This document shows positions 1 through 12,972 of a stretch of DNA of 64,000 nt, piece after piece. Source of the stretch: Turnera subulata (Eukaryota; Streptophyta; Magnoliopsida; Malpighiales; Passifloraceae); the NCBI GenBank assembly GCA_028386065.3, contig JAKUCV010007321.1, forward strand, positions 8,522 through 72,521. Reading direction: 5' to 3'. The notes beneath the pieces were generated by a model. That model was not told the origin of the DNA, searched no databases, and saw nothing but the letters and a program-made list of their open reading frames with translations. The position numbers and the translations under genes are program-made. The stretch's first letter is position 1, and the number at the start of each line of letters is the position of its first letter.

Positions 1-1033
1 TTTCTGCAACCCAAGATTTTAGACCTTTGGGGCATATTCTTTGGAGTTGACCATGTCTGCAACTGAACCACTTGGCTCTATAGAAGAACGACATGCATAT
101 GCATGCCTCTTGTCAAAGTGTGCTGCGCCGAATAACGAATGTTGTTTCACACCAGAAAGAAGAAACTTCCTGCCATGCAATTATGTACGCGCTATATGAG
201 ACTTTTTACAGGAGTCAGTGGATGTGAATCTTCGTACTGTTTTGGTGCAAACTCCAAATCGAGTAATTAACTCCAAGGCCAAAAGATACCTTTCAATTCA
301 AGTGCCAGTTACTTGAAATGTTTCCACTTTCATGAGAGGTATGTTGCCTCAATTTGTTTCCAATTAAGTTTCTTTCTTTGGGTTCATATCCCGTCATGTT
401 CATTAGAACGGTGATAAAATTAGATTCCTTTTAATTTGCTTAACGTTAAGTTGACCATCAATTATTAACCAATTAAAAGAAGTAGCGTTGAAGATGGAGG
501 AGTGGTGGTCGACAACAGCAGCTGACGGTCAAATATGGACATGATTGATGATTGTTGATAAAAGTTCAGTGGTTGACGCTTTGACAATCTACTAGGTTCA
601 GTATCCCCCAATCCAAGTGCTAGTATACCGATTTGCAGTAGAATTTGACCACGTGTCGTAGCCTAATGCAGAAAACAACAAGAAGTATTTCAACATAAAA
701 AAAACGACCAGAAGGATAAGGGACCGTGACTTCCTACCACGAGGGAGGTAGAGGAAAATAGAGAAACGGGTTATATGTAAGACAAAATCGATATCATTTC
801 ACACGTAAATTTGATATCAAACATCAAACGGGCTATAAATGAGTATTTCCTCTCAAAAAAAAAAAACTTAAATGAGTATTAGCGGAAAATATTGTCACAT
901 TTTATTGTTCACGCACAAAAGATTTTGTGTATAAAAACATTTTCTCTAGCGAGCTACATCATTTTGGTGAGACATCTATATGGTTAAGTAACCAGCATTA
1001 TCAGAGACATAGCCTATCATTTGACACTTTTGT
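1..1033. other. Intergenic, no gene seen
   Basis: No convincing coding region or RNA gene is visible. The stretch is AT-rich and contains several TTGAC cores (for example near 47, 451, 573 and 646), which resemble W-boxes. No downstream gene is available in the window to attach them to. It lies downstream of the GUF1 gene, which ends at 1034. Confidence 0.6.
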
Positions 1034-4000
1034 CTATGAAACCTTCAAAAGTTCATGGAATGCTTCTTGGGGTATATCAACAGAACCAACTCGCTTCATC
1101 CGTTTTTTGCCCTCCTTCTGTTTTTCCAATAATTTCCTCTTCCGGGTCACATCTCCGCCGTAACATTTTGCAAGAACGTTCTTTCTCATAGCCGAAAGCC
1201 TGAGGACAAGTGAGGAGGTTATTTCAGAAGAACAGTGATAATAGTTGAATGTTAAAATGAAGTGCCAACTGGATTATTCATAAGGGGAGAGAAAGATAAC
1301 AGTTAAAAAAACAGAACTAAAATAGTGACTCTATTCAGAATATTTTGCAAGGAATGACAGACAACTTGTCAAAGACCTACAAGCCAACACAAAAGAAACT
1401 AAAATAATTATATAACTTACGTCTCCCTTGCAATAATCTTTGATCCGATTGCAGCTTGTATGACTATCTCGAACATTTGCCTGTCAAAATATGATTCCTT
1501 GTAGCGGAAGAACGAAAACAGGATATAACAACCAAAAAAAGTCATTTCAAGTAAATAACCTGTCTATAAATTTCTTCAGCTTCTCCACAAGCTCACGACC
1601 AACTCGTTGTGCCTTCAAATTGTGAACAATGGTTGCCATTGCATCAACTGGCTCTCCATTTAAGAGAATATCAAGCTTCACTAAATCAGCTTCTTGGTAT
1701 CTGTTGATGGTATCAAACAGGTAACAAAAAAGCAAGACTCAGAGTTTCGGGCATTATTTTAACACAAAAGCACAAAAATAATCAATACAATAGCGTGATG
1801 CAATTTCAACCATAAGGAAAATTTTCTTCCCGATGAGAGGGTCTAATACTATACATTTAAAAGGTCACAACCAATCACGTTGACTGACACAGCAGCTTGA
1901 GGAACAAAAAGGTAGCAACCTATTTGGTGGCATCAATCTTTAACATCCAACAGTGTGGTGTGCAAGTGTGTGTCAAAGCATGCGGGCATAAGCATGAGAG
2001 TAAGAGAGAGAATACATACTCTGAATCCTCATAATCAAATGATGCATATCCTGACGTTATACTCTTTAACTCATTGTAGAAATCGACAACTATTTCCCTC
2101 AAAGGCAGGCGATACTTCATAAATACCCTCTGGCTGCACAGAACATAATTAACTAATCAATTTTCTAATCATGGATGCTGAACAGAGAAGGTTAGATACA
2201 TCAGAAAACAACAATCAAGTTCAAACACAGCCAGACCAACTAATAAAATGGGATTCAGCCCCAGCACAATAAGTTACCTGTCCATAAATGAATACTCCAA
2301 CTGCTGCCCTCTCCGATCAGAGCAAAGGGTAATAACTGACCCTACATATCTAATGTGGAGAAGCAGGACAGAATCAATAAGCATTCACGCCAAGAGATAA
2401 CAAGAAACTATGGAAAGGGAGCAAGAGAGCTTACTCACTAGGGATAATAATTGTGGCTATGACTGTAGGCTCAAAACAAGCTGTAACTCGGCTTTTAGGA
2501 TTTGAAGGCAATAGAGCCGGATTCTGAACTTCCATTTTGCTAGCAGAAGAGACCAAGCAAATTATTGGGTAAAGCATAAGAGGGCAAAAAAAAAAAACAT
2601 AAAGAAAAATAGTATAGCCCATACCTTCCGTCAGAATACTCAAAAATATATGGTACAGTTGGAACAGTAGAAATGACATGGGCTCCATATTCCTACATAC
2701 CATCCATAGATACAGTGATCACTATTATGAATACCAAGTTCTACAATGGTAATAACAACAACTGGGAAAAGTAACCACCCGCCTCCCCCCCCCCTCCCAA
2801 GAAAAAAGGAGAGGAAGATAGATGGTGTCTGTTCTAACTTTCCAGGCACAACCCTTCACATCATAGAAACTGCTAACTTCTGTGACATCAATTCCATAAC
2901 ACCTGAAGGACACATGTAATGTCTAATACGTGGAACAACAAGCCTACCTGTTCCAGCCTTTGATGAAAAACATCCATGTGAAGTAGGCCCAAGAATCCAC
3001 ATCTGCAAAATGATTTAATATGGATAAATATGGAACTAAAGAAAATTCATTGTCTAAGTAGCAGAAAGACGTTCACGCCAGCACACCTGAAACCCAAACC
3101 AAGAGCACTACTACTTTCTTTTGCAACAGCGACACTGGCATCATTGCATGTCAGTCTCTCTATTGCATGGTTGAGTGCCTCAAAATCAGAACCATCAGCT
3201 GGATAGACGCCAGAAAACACCATATGTTTTACAGGCTTAAAACCTACAATTTGGGGGGAAAAAAAAGATATAAAGAAGGGTGCAAATCTGGATTAGATAT
3301 AAGCCAGTCAATATCATAACAAAAGAAAGTCCAAATGGTTTCACATTCTTAAACATACATGTGACGACTGAACTCTATTTGATGCCATACACATTATTAT
3401 TAACCAAGTTTAATCTCCTGCACAGAGTCTTTTCCCTTTATGCACCATATGATTGTTCACTATTTTGTTTTTGGAAGAATGAAAGATCATAAACAACAAA
3501 GACACAGCACCATCTACCCAAATAAAGAGCCATATGAGGTCCAAAAGCAACCATCAAAAAAGCATTCAAAACAATCTCAAAAAAAGCATATGGCAACAAC
3601 ACAATGTTCTCTACCAGTAAACAAAATGTTGAAATGCAACCATATCTATAATATTCTGCCAACAGTTTCTCAAAACTCAATGCCTCTGAAGTAACGAATA
3701 AAAGAAAATGAAGTCTAAAAGTTTCCTGACTTCACAAGTGATACAGACGAAGCAGAAACCATCCAGCTTTTGATATTAAAAAAAGAAAAAATCATGATAC
3801 CTGGTAGAGCTTCTACAATACTTTTGCAATGGTGTAGAGTGTCTCCAACACGTGCTTCTGTAGTTGATCTCATACCAGTCACAATATATCCCACTTGTCC
3901 AGTGAGAAGGACTCCAGTTGGAGTGAGCTCAGGGTGCATGATCCCCACTTCTGAAACTTCATATGAACGGCCAGTTGCTGCAGATGAAATCTTATCCCCC

Positions 4001-5097
4001 TTCCGCAGCATGCCATCCACAACTGCAACGTGGCAGATCACTCCCCGGTATTCATTGTAATAAGAATCAAACAAGAGCATGCGCAAAGGTGAACTACTCT
4101 CCCCAGGAGGAGGGGGTATCCGCTCTATGACTGAGGGAAGGACATTCTCTAGACCCTGCCCTGTCTTGGCAGATGTCAAAAGACAATCACTTGGCTCAAG
4201 ATCAAACATCGACTTCAACTGAGCTTTGACACGATCAGGATCCGCAGTTAACTGATCAATCTTGTTTATCACCGGTATTATTGTCAAGTTGGATTCAAAA
4301 GCAAGATAGAAATTAGCCACCGTCTGGGCCTGAACACCCTGAGCGGCATCAACAACCAAAAGAGCACCCTGACAAGCTGCCAATGATCTAGACACCTCGT
4401 AGCTGAAATCAACATGGCCCGGCGTGTCAATTAGATTCAGTAGAAACGTGGGTGGTCCCTTTGTATCGGCAATGTCGGAGCCACCAAGGTTGTACTTGTG
4501 GAACATGGTAGCTGTCTGAGCTTTAACCGTTATTCCCCTCTCTCTCTCCACCTAGGACAACCCATAATCTTATCACATACAAGCCACACGCAACAAACCA
4601 ATTCTACGTTCAGAGTCTTCAAAAACAAACAAGCGAAGAGTATCGGCATTTCAAAAACATGCTACTTTAACAAAATTGGGGGTCATAAAGAAAGCTACAA
4701 ACTTTCAAGCTAATACATAAATCCCAACAAATACCCAATTCATAATTCCCTCAACAATAACCAAAGATGGTAATGTTACCTGCAATTTGTCGAGGTACTG
4801 AGGCTGGCCGTGGCCTCTCCGGATGGTGGCAGTGAGCTCCAAAAGCCGGTCTGCGAGAGTGGACTTTCCATGGTCAACGTGCGCGATAATCGAGAAGTTT
4901 CTGATCCTCTCCGGTGGGTACTGGGTCAAATCGATGCCGTTTGCTTGGCGGGGGTGAGAGCAGAATTCGCGAGTTTGCTCGAAACGGTGGTCGTTTACTC
5001 TGGAATGGGAAGAGAATGGGCTGAATGCTGGATTTGCGAGTAGGCGGTTGAGGCGTTTTGGGGTTCTTAGGGTTTTGGAAAGCCTCTGCAGAGACAT
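1034..5097 (-). CDS. GUF1: Translation factor GUF1 homologue (EF4/LepA GTPase), organellar
   Basis: Membrane-associated ribosomal GTPase of the LepA/EF4 family; bacterial LepA back-translocates or remodels elongating ribosomes, and eukaryotic GUF1 acts in mitochondria. I read 11 exons: 5097-4780, 4551-3801, 3243-3087, 3002-2948, 2692-2625, 2539-2435, 2349-2278, 2133-2020, 1700-1560, 1480-1421 and 1199-1034. They sum to 2007 nt, giving 668 residues, as expected for plant GUF1. The first ~60 residues are Arg/Ser-rich and look like a targeting peptide. G1 (AHVDHGKST) is in exon 1. Exon 2 holds G2 (RERGITVK), G3 (DTPGHVDF), G4 (NKID) and G5 (SAKTG). Later exons give the EF4 signature regions ([25 protein letters not shown]) and the C-terminal domain with AKCYGGD and a basic [20 protein letters not shown] end. 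No frameshift or lost motif was seen. Some EF4 paralogues are plastid, so mitochondrion versus plastid is inferred; this sequence matches the GUF1 type. Confidence 0.95.
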
Positions 5098-5804
5098 TTG
5101 CAGGGTTTAGGAGGAAGAAACGGCGGTGCCTCTGGGATTTGCTCGACGAACTTTCGGTAATCGCCTATTTGGTGCGTTATAAGAACGCCGTCGCTTTAGC
5201 CCCATGATGTTTGCTTCCTTCCTTTTTTATTCGTAAATATTTTCCAGCTCCTCTAAATATTAAATGTAGCAAACAATATTCGGCTCTTTTATCTGTCATA
5301 TGAAAAACCACATTCATTTCTCCCTATTATTAATGATATTGTTAATTATTAATATTTGTTATTATATAGAAGAAATTGATGATTATTTTCTCATATTGGA
5401 AAATAATACTCTTTATTATTGTGCACGTGATTGATCATCAGCTCCAGTTACAAGACTAAAAATAAACAGTAATTAGTTTAGGAAATAATCATCAATGTGT
5501 GTGTGTTTAAGATTTCCTGCTGTATAAATAACTTCTAAGATAACATAACTTTTATAAATGTCTCTTTTATGTCTTTCATAAATGCACTATGGCCTATTCT
5601 TTCCTAACATTAAAACCACATTGTAGTTCATCTTTTCCACAAGCAAATGGTAGATCAAGCTTTCCATTCCAGAAAATGGATAACAAGCTATCCTTTATTA
5701 ATATAAGTATCTTGATTCTCATCAGCATTTTACTACTTCAGAATCCATGTTGGCAGTGGTTATACACACATAAATACACTTGCCACACATATATGGCTGC
5801 TAGT
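5098..5804. other. Intergenic between GUF1 start and first PQQ gene
   Basis: GUF1 5' flank (5098-5220) and then AT-rich sequence. No ORF with recognisable similarity and no RNA gene seen. The downstream PQQ gene ends at 5805, so this also holds its 3' untranslated region. Confidence 0.6.
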
Positions 5805-8319
5805 TCAGGAGATGCAAAGTGCAAGTAGTGAAGTTCCTGCTGTATAGTCTGGGTTTACAAATCCGAAACTGGACTTGTACCCGTTGCCAATGTAGACACA
5901 TCCGTCGCTCACTGACATGCCACCAAATATGGTAGCTCCGGTCTCATAGGACCACAGTATTGTACCGTTCCTGGCATCCATTGCAAATAGGGGCCCTGTC
6001 TTATATGTTGAGCCCCCAAATAGCACCCCGTTTGCTATGGTAACAGGGCCACTAGCCCCAGTTTTGAGTTTGCTAGGATCGGCTGTTGACCATAGAATTT
6101 CACCATTTCCAGCATCCATAGCCACCCATCCACCACCGGTTGTGTTCACTTTGGACGGCTTGAGTGTAAAATTTTGGCCTAGAGAGTTAGCAATGTTGGT
6201 GTAGACTCTCTTCTTGTCTGTGGCTGCCCCCCAGTACCCTCCACCACCAGCTCCCCCAGGTCCAGCTTCCTACATCAAAATTGTTACCCTCGTGGTTATA
6301 ACTTATAATAAGCCATCCACTTTTTTCAGTTTCGTGATTAGTTCATAATTTACCAAGTTCAATCATGACGTACTACATAAGTCAATTAGCTATCATGTTC
6401 ATTAACTTACTGTCGACCAGATGAGGCTGCCATTATCACGATCCAATGCCCAAGCAAACCCACTTTTCTGGACAGCAACTACTATGTCTTGCCTAGCTTG
6501 GTTGGAATGTGTGCTTAGTATCATGGGTGCTTCTGAAAAATCAGCATCTGGGTTCGGTCCAGGGGGACAATTGGGAGTGGAAAGATCTCGACAAGCATAA
6601 AACCATACATCATAGCCTCCTAGCTGCTTGTACCACTTAATGTTGCCGTAGTCCAAGTCCAGGGCCAGGATTGAATTGGAATGGTTATCAGGCTCGATGC
6701 ACGCGTCAGGATTGCTGGGTACACTTTGGTTATTCTGCATTTCCTGGCATTGGCGTATACGGAGAGGGGCTGAATACAGATTGCCAGTGGCTATATAGAC
6801 AAGGTTTCTATGGATGTCAATGGCTGGGCTGCTTCCCCAAATTGCTGCTCCAGCGTAGTCTCCACGCTGTCCTCCATTGTCAGGCAACATGAAAGTCTGC
6901 CACAAGATTCTTCCATCTTTGACATCTAGTTTTGCGAAGCTTCCACGGAACTTGCAGCACTCATCGATGCTTAAGCTTTCTTCTAATGATGCCACACCCA
7001 CGTAAAAGGCCCTGAGAAAAATAAGTTGAAATGATGGAGTGCATATAATCTGTTAAGAAGTACCTATCGGTATTGAGATAATATCTGCAGAAACTGCAGA
7101 GAAGTTGTCTGGACGCAGCCATCACTAGTTGTAATTAAGTGTATATATATAAGTTAATGCATTTAATAGAGCTTGGAACTTTTTGATTAACCAGTTGGAA
7201 TATCAGTTTTTGAGTCATCCTTCATCTCTATATTTATATGGCCTCCTGCTTGAAAAGTACTTGTAGAGTTTGCAGCACTAATCATCTCTTCTGGTCAGCT
7301 CCAAGCTTAAGCCTATTTTGCTTCACTTGTCATCAACAAGTTTGAAGAGAAAAAGAAAATGAAATGCATTGGCAACTTGAAAATGAGATCATCCTCCCGG
7401 CTAACCATACAAATAATATTGCACTAATTATATAATAAGCTAGAGGCCATCACGGATAGTGTGGCCCAATAATAAATTTTTGTCCATACAAAATGTGGCT
7501 AACACAACTCGAAAAAATTCGTTGCTTCTGGTAATCTTCCTTTTTCAAAGGGTGTGGATATGCAACTCATATCAAATAGAAAAAAGAAAAAAATTGATAT
7601 ACTGATCTTTCAAATATTGGAAAATGACTAACCCGTCATAATAGGTGCCAGACATGGTGATTACACTTGAAGGATTGCTATCCAGCCGGGTTGACCACAC
7701 AAGCTTCCCACTGGAACGTTCAACTGCAATAACCACAGATGGCCCATATATTCCAACAATGAGCAGATCACCTGCTATTGTTGGCGTTGATCTAGACACT
7801 GTTGTGTTGGCATTGAGAACAAGACCGGTTGCATTGAGTCCTGTTAGCTTCTGCAGGTCTTGTTTCCAAATTAAAGAACCAGATGAGGCTTTCACAGCAT
7901 ACAAGTAACCATTCCAGCTAGGGAAGTAAAGGACACCATCGAAGATTGCAGGAGTTGCGGTTATGTCTCTCCCTGTATAGAATTTCCACTTCAACTTCAG
8001 CTTGGAAACTGTTTCTGGGCTGATCTTGGTTTCATCGCTGGCGTATCTCCTGTTGAGTATATCCCCTCCATGGTTGACCCAGTCTTGTGTTGCTTCTTCT
8101 TCTTCCTCGTCACCATATCCCTGGACCAATTGATTAGACCATATCACATAATATAATTAATTAGCTGAGAATTAATAAAAGCACTGATCAGTTTTAGTTT
8201 CTTGCTAGCGTTAAGGCACTAACATATGAATAGGCACTGGTTGTGATGGCATGGAGACATAATATCCATAGGAAAAGGACTGAAATTCTTTTGCTGCTTC
8301 TGACCACGGAAGAAACCAT
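5805..8319 (-). CDS. Secreted PQQ-propeller protein, polyvinylalcohol dehydrogenase-like (copy 1)
   Basis: Quinoprotein alcohol dehydrogenase-like beta-propeller of the family annotated in plants as polyvinylalcohol dehydrogenase-like; the physiological substrate is not established. Four exons, 8319-8224, 8120-7633, 7011-6411 and 6269-5805, sum to 1650 nt and give 549 residues. Exon 1 encodes a hydrophobic signal peptide (VLFLWILCLHAITTSA), implying the secretory route. Exon 2 begins with an acidic DEEEEE run and then DWVNHGGDILNRRYA, the family start. PQQ-type blades with the ...G.L.W pattern follow: SSGSLIWKQD, SSGKLVWST, KDGRILWQT, DYGNIKWYKQL, DNGSLIWST, GNGEILWST, NGTILWSYETGA. Conserved GSSPAID and DADFSEAPM are present. 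A likely TATA (CTATATATATAC) lies at 8388-8399 on the same strand. The next gene upstream is a paralogue with the same exon structure, so this is a tandem duplicate. No disabling change was seen. Confidence 0.9.
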
Positions 8320-9533
8320 GATTTTAGATGTGTTGGGCCAGGTTGATACACGTTAATAGAGTGAAGGGATATATATACATACATTATGTATATATATAGT
8401 CGCATTTTACACTCAAAAGAAATACCACTAGGCTCAAGTGACGCTGGCAAAACTCAATATTTTCAGATTGTCTCCTGCAAGTTATCATACAACCAATTAT
8501 CTGAGCAGAGTTTCCTCTGTTTCGTATAAGATGCTACACAGGATAGACGGCATTCAAGGAATTAATAAAACCAACCCCATGGAAAGTCCACTCATGCATA
8601 TCAAAATGTATAGCAGCAGCCTTTAAACCAAAGGATGTATATGAAAGTGAATTTTCTTTCATAGTTATACAGTTGACCTTCCTTGTTTAAGGGGAAAACA
8701 TAATTGCTAATCAAAGCCGGCAAGAAACGTGCTTACTTAAGTGAAGCATTCCATTAAACATGTGCCTGTTGTTAGCCATGTGGCCAAAAGTCTTACGGTT
8801 CCTCGAAGCTTGACAGTTGGCATGTCCATTATATTACTAATGCTGGTCTACTCTGTTCACTCTTACAATTTTATCAAACAATGAGAAGGGAAACTTACCA
8901 TTTCGATCTTTCTTGTTTGACTGACTTCCCAATCCCAGTTCTTTAATCTTGTCCCATACGCGCGTATATTAATACAGTTGCTTCACAGAGAATATATAGC
9001 GCATTAAACTTTTATACTGATCTTTTTATGAGTTCTTATATCATATAGTAGTTATGCTTATCAAAAGCAAATAGTCCAAAGCTAGTTTGAACCGGCAACC
9101 GAGATTTGTTTAATGGTTGGACTAGCTACTCGTGTTTCTGGCTACAATTTTGAAGAGTTCTTTTTCATATTTACCACTTGTATATGTCTCATTCGCAAGC
9201 TAACATCAGGCAGCGTAATGTTTTCAAATGTTTTGCGTATTGAGGATTCATGTTTCATGCCGTGAATATATAAGGTAGCGTAATGTTATATTTTTTAAAA
9301 AAAAACAAAGAGGACCTTAAGCTTCAGTTTAAAATAAAGCTAAGTGATAATTAGGTTTAACATTTCTTAAAAATACTCGATAATACGTTATTATTCCGTT
9401 CAATGCAAAGCGCATCTTTAAAGTTCTTTTTCTTTTGTTCAAAAAAGCACAACTTAAAATTGTAGCATAGAATCAACACACAATCTTATTTCACTCTTAT
9501 TCTGGCGTTGCACATTGTAAGCGACAATGGCCA
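8320..9533. other. Intergenic between the two PQQ paralogues
   Basis: Promoter side of copy 1 (TATA-like runs at 8367-8399, minus strand) and 3' side of copy 2. AT-rich, without a recognisable gene. Confidence 0.6.
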
Positions 9534-11517
9534 TCAAAATATACATAAAGCAAAGAGAGAGGTCCCTGAACTGAACGTTCCAAATCCAATGTTTACATTG
9601 TATCCATTACCAAGATAAATGCATCCATCGCTCACCGAAACACCACCGTACACAGTAGCTCCAGTGTTGTACGACCACAAGATTTTCCCGGTCTTAGCGT
9701 CCATTGCATATATGGGCCCTTCTATAGATGTAGAACCAGCAAATAGGACACCATTAGCCAATGTAACTGGGCCATAGGTCGGGCTATTCCTTGGATCCGG
9801 TGTTGACCATAGAACATTCCCCTTGGTTGCATCCATTGCCACCCATCCACCAGAAGTTGTGTTCTTATTAGATGGTTTCAGGGTGAAGTTCTTTCCATCA
9901 CTGTTAGCGATGTTGGTGTAAATCCTCCTCCCTTCCGTGGCTGCCCCCCATGTTCCGCCTCCACCAATCCCACCAGGCCCAGCTTCCTGCATCCAACCCA
10001 AATTTAAAGATGTTGGACATTAATTAGCTAGCTTAATTATATAACTATGTGATACTACTATTATAGTGCCACTAGTGGCTAACTCACCGTAACCCAGAAA
10101 ATGTTGCCATTATCACGATCCAAAGCCCAAGCAAATCCACTCTTTTGAACAGCAACAACAATATCTTTCTTTCTACTAGTGCCATTAACATGTAGGCTTA
10201 ACATCATTGGTGCCTCTCCAAAATCAGCATCTGGGTTTGGGCCAGGTATTGGACAGTCAGGAGATGTAAAATTTATGTTGGCGCAGGCTCCAAACCACAC
10301 ATCATAACCCCCTAATTGACGGTACCATTTGATCTCGCCAGAGTCCAAATCCAGGGCCAGAATTGACTCAGAGTGGCTGTCAGGGTCCAGACATTCTTCA
10401 GGATGGGTTGGTGTTGTCTGATTATTTTCCTTTTCCTGACATTGGCGTACACGAAGTGGAACTGAGTACAGGTTTCCCGTGGCAATAAAAACAAGGTTCC
10501 TTTGCTTGTCAATTGATGGACTGCTTCCCCAAATGGCTGCACCAGAGTAACCTCCGGTTTTGTTGAAATTGTCAGGGAGCATGTAAGTTTTCCACAAAAT
10601 CTTGCCTGTTCTTGCATGTAATTTGACAAGGCTGCCACGGAAAGTGCAGCACTGTGAAATCGACGCACCTTCCTCTTGCGAAGACGTACCAATGAAAAGA
10701 CCCCTACACAAAAATGTCCCCGACATCAAACAAAATCAGAACAAGATCTTTCAACTTTAATCATACTGTCATAATATCAATATTAGCTAGTCAACCTACC
10801 CTTTGTAGTAAGTTCCGGACATAGTAATAACACTGTAAGGATGAGTCTCAACTTGAGTAATCCAGGCAAGCTTTCCTGTTGACCTCCAGAGAGCAACAAC
10901 AACACCAGGCCAATAAAGTCCAAAGATAAGCAAATCGTCCGCTATGGTCGGGGTTGATCTAGATAGAGTAGAGTTGAAGCCAAGGACATTAAACAAACTT
11001 GGTAGAGTGATCCCAGTTAGGTTTTGCAGATTTTGCTTCCAAAAAAGAGACCCATCACTGGCTTTAACGGCATAAATGTTACCATTCCAGCTAGGGAAAT
11101 AAAGGGTACCATTGAAAATCGCTGGTGTGGCTGATATATCCTTCCCTGCGTAGAATTCCCACTTCAACCTTAGCTTGGAAACTGTTTCGGGGCTTATCTT
11201 CGTCTCCTTGTTGGCAAATCTTCGATTGTGCAAATCTCCACCATGGTTTAGCCAGTTCTGTGCCCGGTTGTGTCTATTATAACTATAAGCAGTATCTTGC
11301 ATGGAATGCCACTGCAAATCAACCAAGCGATATATTCAATATAATGATTAATTGAATAAAATTCTTGTTCTATGTTAATTAGTGCATGCAAATCCAAAAA
11401 AAGAGAAAAAGAGGAGATATATAGACTTACGTTCGAATATGCCCTGGTTGTAAGTAAGCAAAATACATAGAGAACAAGCGCAAGAAGATTGCTGTAACAA
11501 CATCTGGTAGGTGCCAT
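9534..11517 (-). CDS. Secreted PQQ-propeller protein, polyvinylalcohol dehydrogenase-like (copy 2)
   Basis: Tandem paralogue of the gene at 5805-8319. Exons 11517-11431, 11311-10800, 10703-10088 and 9986-9534 sum to 1668 nt, giving 555 residues, with intron positions and phases identical to copy 1. The N-terminus is a signal peptide (LLALVLYVFCLLTTRA), so the product should enter the secretory pathway. The acidic run after the signal in copy 1 is replaced here by a neutral/basic stretch (AYSYNRHNRAQNW). Propeller blades: SDGSLFWKQNL, STGKLAWIT, RTGKILWKT, DSGEIKWYRQL, DNGNIFWVT, TKGNVLWST, KTGKILWSYNTGA. The family landmarks WLNHGGDLHNRRFA, GAAIWGSSPSID and DADFGEAPM are intact. A TATA-like CTATATATAG sits at 11573-11582. 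The substrate is unknown; plant annotation by family name should not be read as proven activity on polyvinyl alcohol. Confidence 0.9.
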
Positions 11518-12972
11518 GGCAATAATGAAACTTTTTCACCAGCTTCGTGGACCTGTCTTTATTTGTAATATACTATATATAGCTAGGGATCATGTAATCG
11601 AGACTTGGTACAAGTCTACGACCAAAAGAACTAGAGCCAACTACCAAATGTTTGTTGCACAATTAATCGATTCCTTAACAGACAAGAGAATGATTAATTA
11701 GTTGATAATCATGATTGATTATGTTGACTACGCATTTTGAAAAAGATAGTGGAGTGCGTTATTCTTTACATTTGAGAAATGCCTGACATAAGTCATATAA
11801 TAATGATAAAATTGTCCCATTATCAGTTTACATGGTGTTATCTCATAATTTTTTGGATTAATTTTTAGCCTCTAACTACGAAAATTCTGTTATTTTTTTC
11901 TTTACAAATTATATCAATAGATAAAGATCTTATATATTATATTTTTTTCATTTCCTCACTCTAGTTAATTAACTAAAATGGTACTCAAAGAATAAATTAA
12001 GATTTTTAAAGAATTACAAAATTAAAATAAATTTTCAATAAAAATTAGGAATGGAAATACTATCCACCCAGCTTTTATGAACATGAGCCAGTTATCGAAT
12101 TGATCTTATCCATAGCCGCATATACGATTAACAGTGGTATATTTTATGCTGTTCAAAAAGCTCTAATATATTTTATAAAATGAGTATGTATTTACATAGT
12201 TTAATTAATCTTGGGTCTGACCATTCACAAAAAAAAAATAACAATCTGATCTGAAGGAATTTAATGGCATCATAAATAAATAACAGGATAACGGATTAGC
12301 ATCAAAAAAAAAAAATAATAACAGGATAACGGAATTTAGGACCATGGACGCCGTGCAAACTCGGACAACGTGGACATGTACTTGTATAATTTGCTGTCTT
12401 ATCTGTTCCTCCCGGGAAATTTCGTGCGACTTGTCTTCCGAGTTTCCAAGTCAACTACGCATCACATCTTTCCAAAAACAATAGTATTTTTTTTGGATAC
12501 TAGTATATTTTATCTATCATATAAAAAATAGTATTTTTCAAACAATTAATAGTTTACTGTTATCTTCCATTTTCTCGTTGTTCACGCAATGAATATTGAG
12601 TAATATTTGCATTGCACATTGAAGGTGGAAAAGTTACAGATAAGGCTTCATATAAGACTTTTCGGGCAATTAAGCACCTTATTCCACACAAAAGTTGTGA
12701 TTAACTAGGATTTTGTTTTCTAAACTATGGGCTATCCAAACATTTCGAAATTCGAAAAGAGGTTTTCTTTGTTTGTACTTTGTACCAACGGTTCTCTCCT
12801 TAATCCAAGAATGAAAATTATTTTAATATTAGGAGTAAACTCCAGATGTACTCTCAGGTTGACGCTAAAATATGATTACTTAATGATATCCAAAGAATAA
12901 TGCAAGAATTACATCTCAAAGTATAATTACTATTGCAAATGCTTTTTAAGTACAAATTCTCTCCACAATCTC
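11518..12972. other. AT-rich intergenic, no gene seen
   Basis: Upstream region of PQQ copy 2 followed by very AT-rich DNA with several poly-A/T runs. A short direct repeat (ATAACAGGATAACGGA) occurs near 12281 and again near 12319, separated by an A-run. No coding similarity was recognised. Confidence 0.6.
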
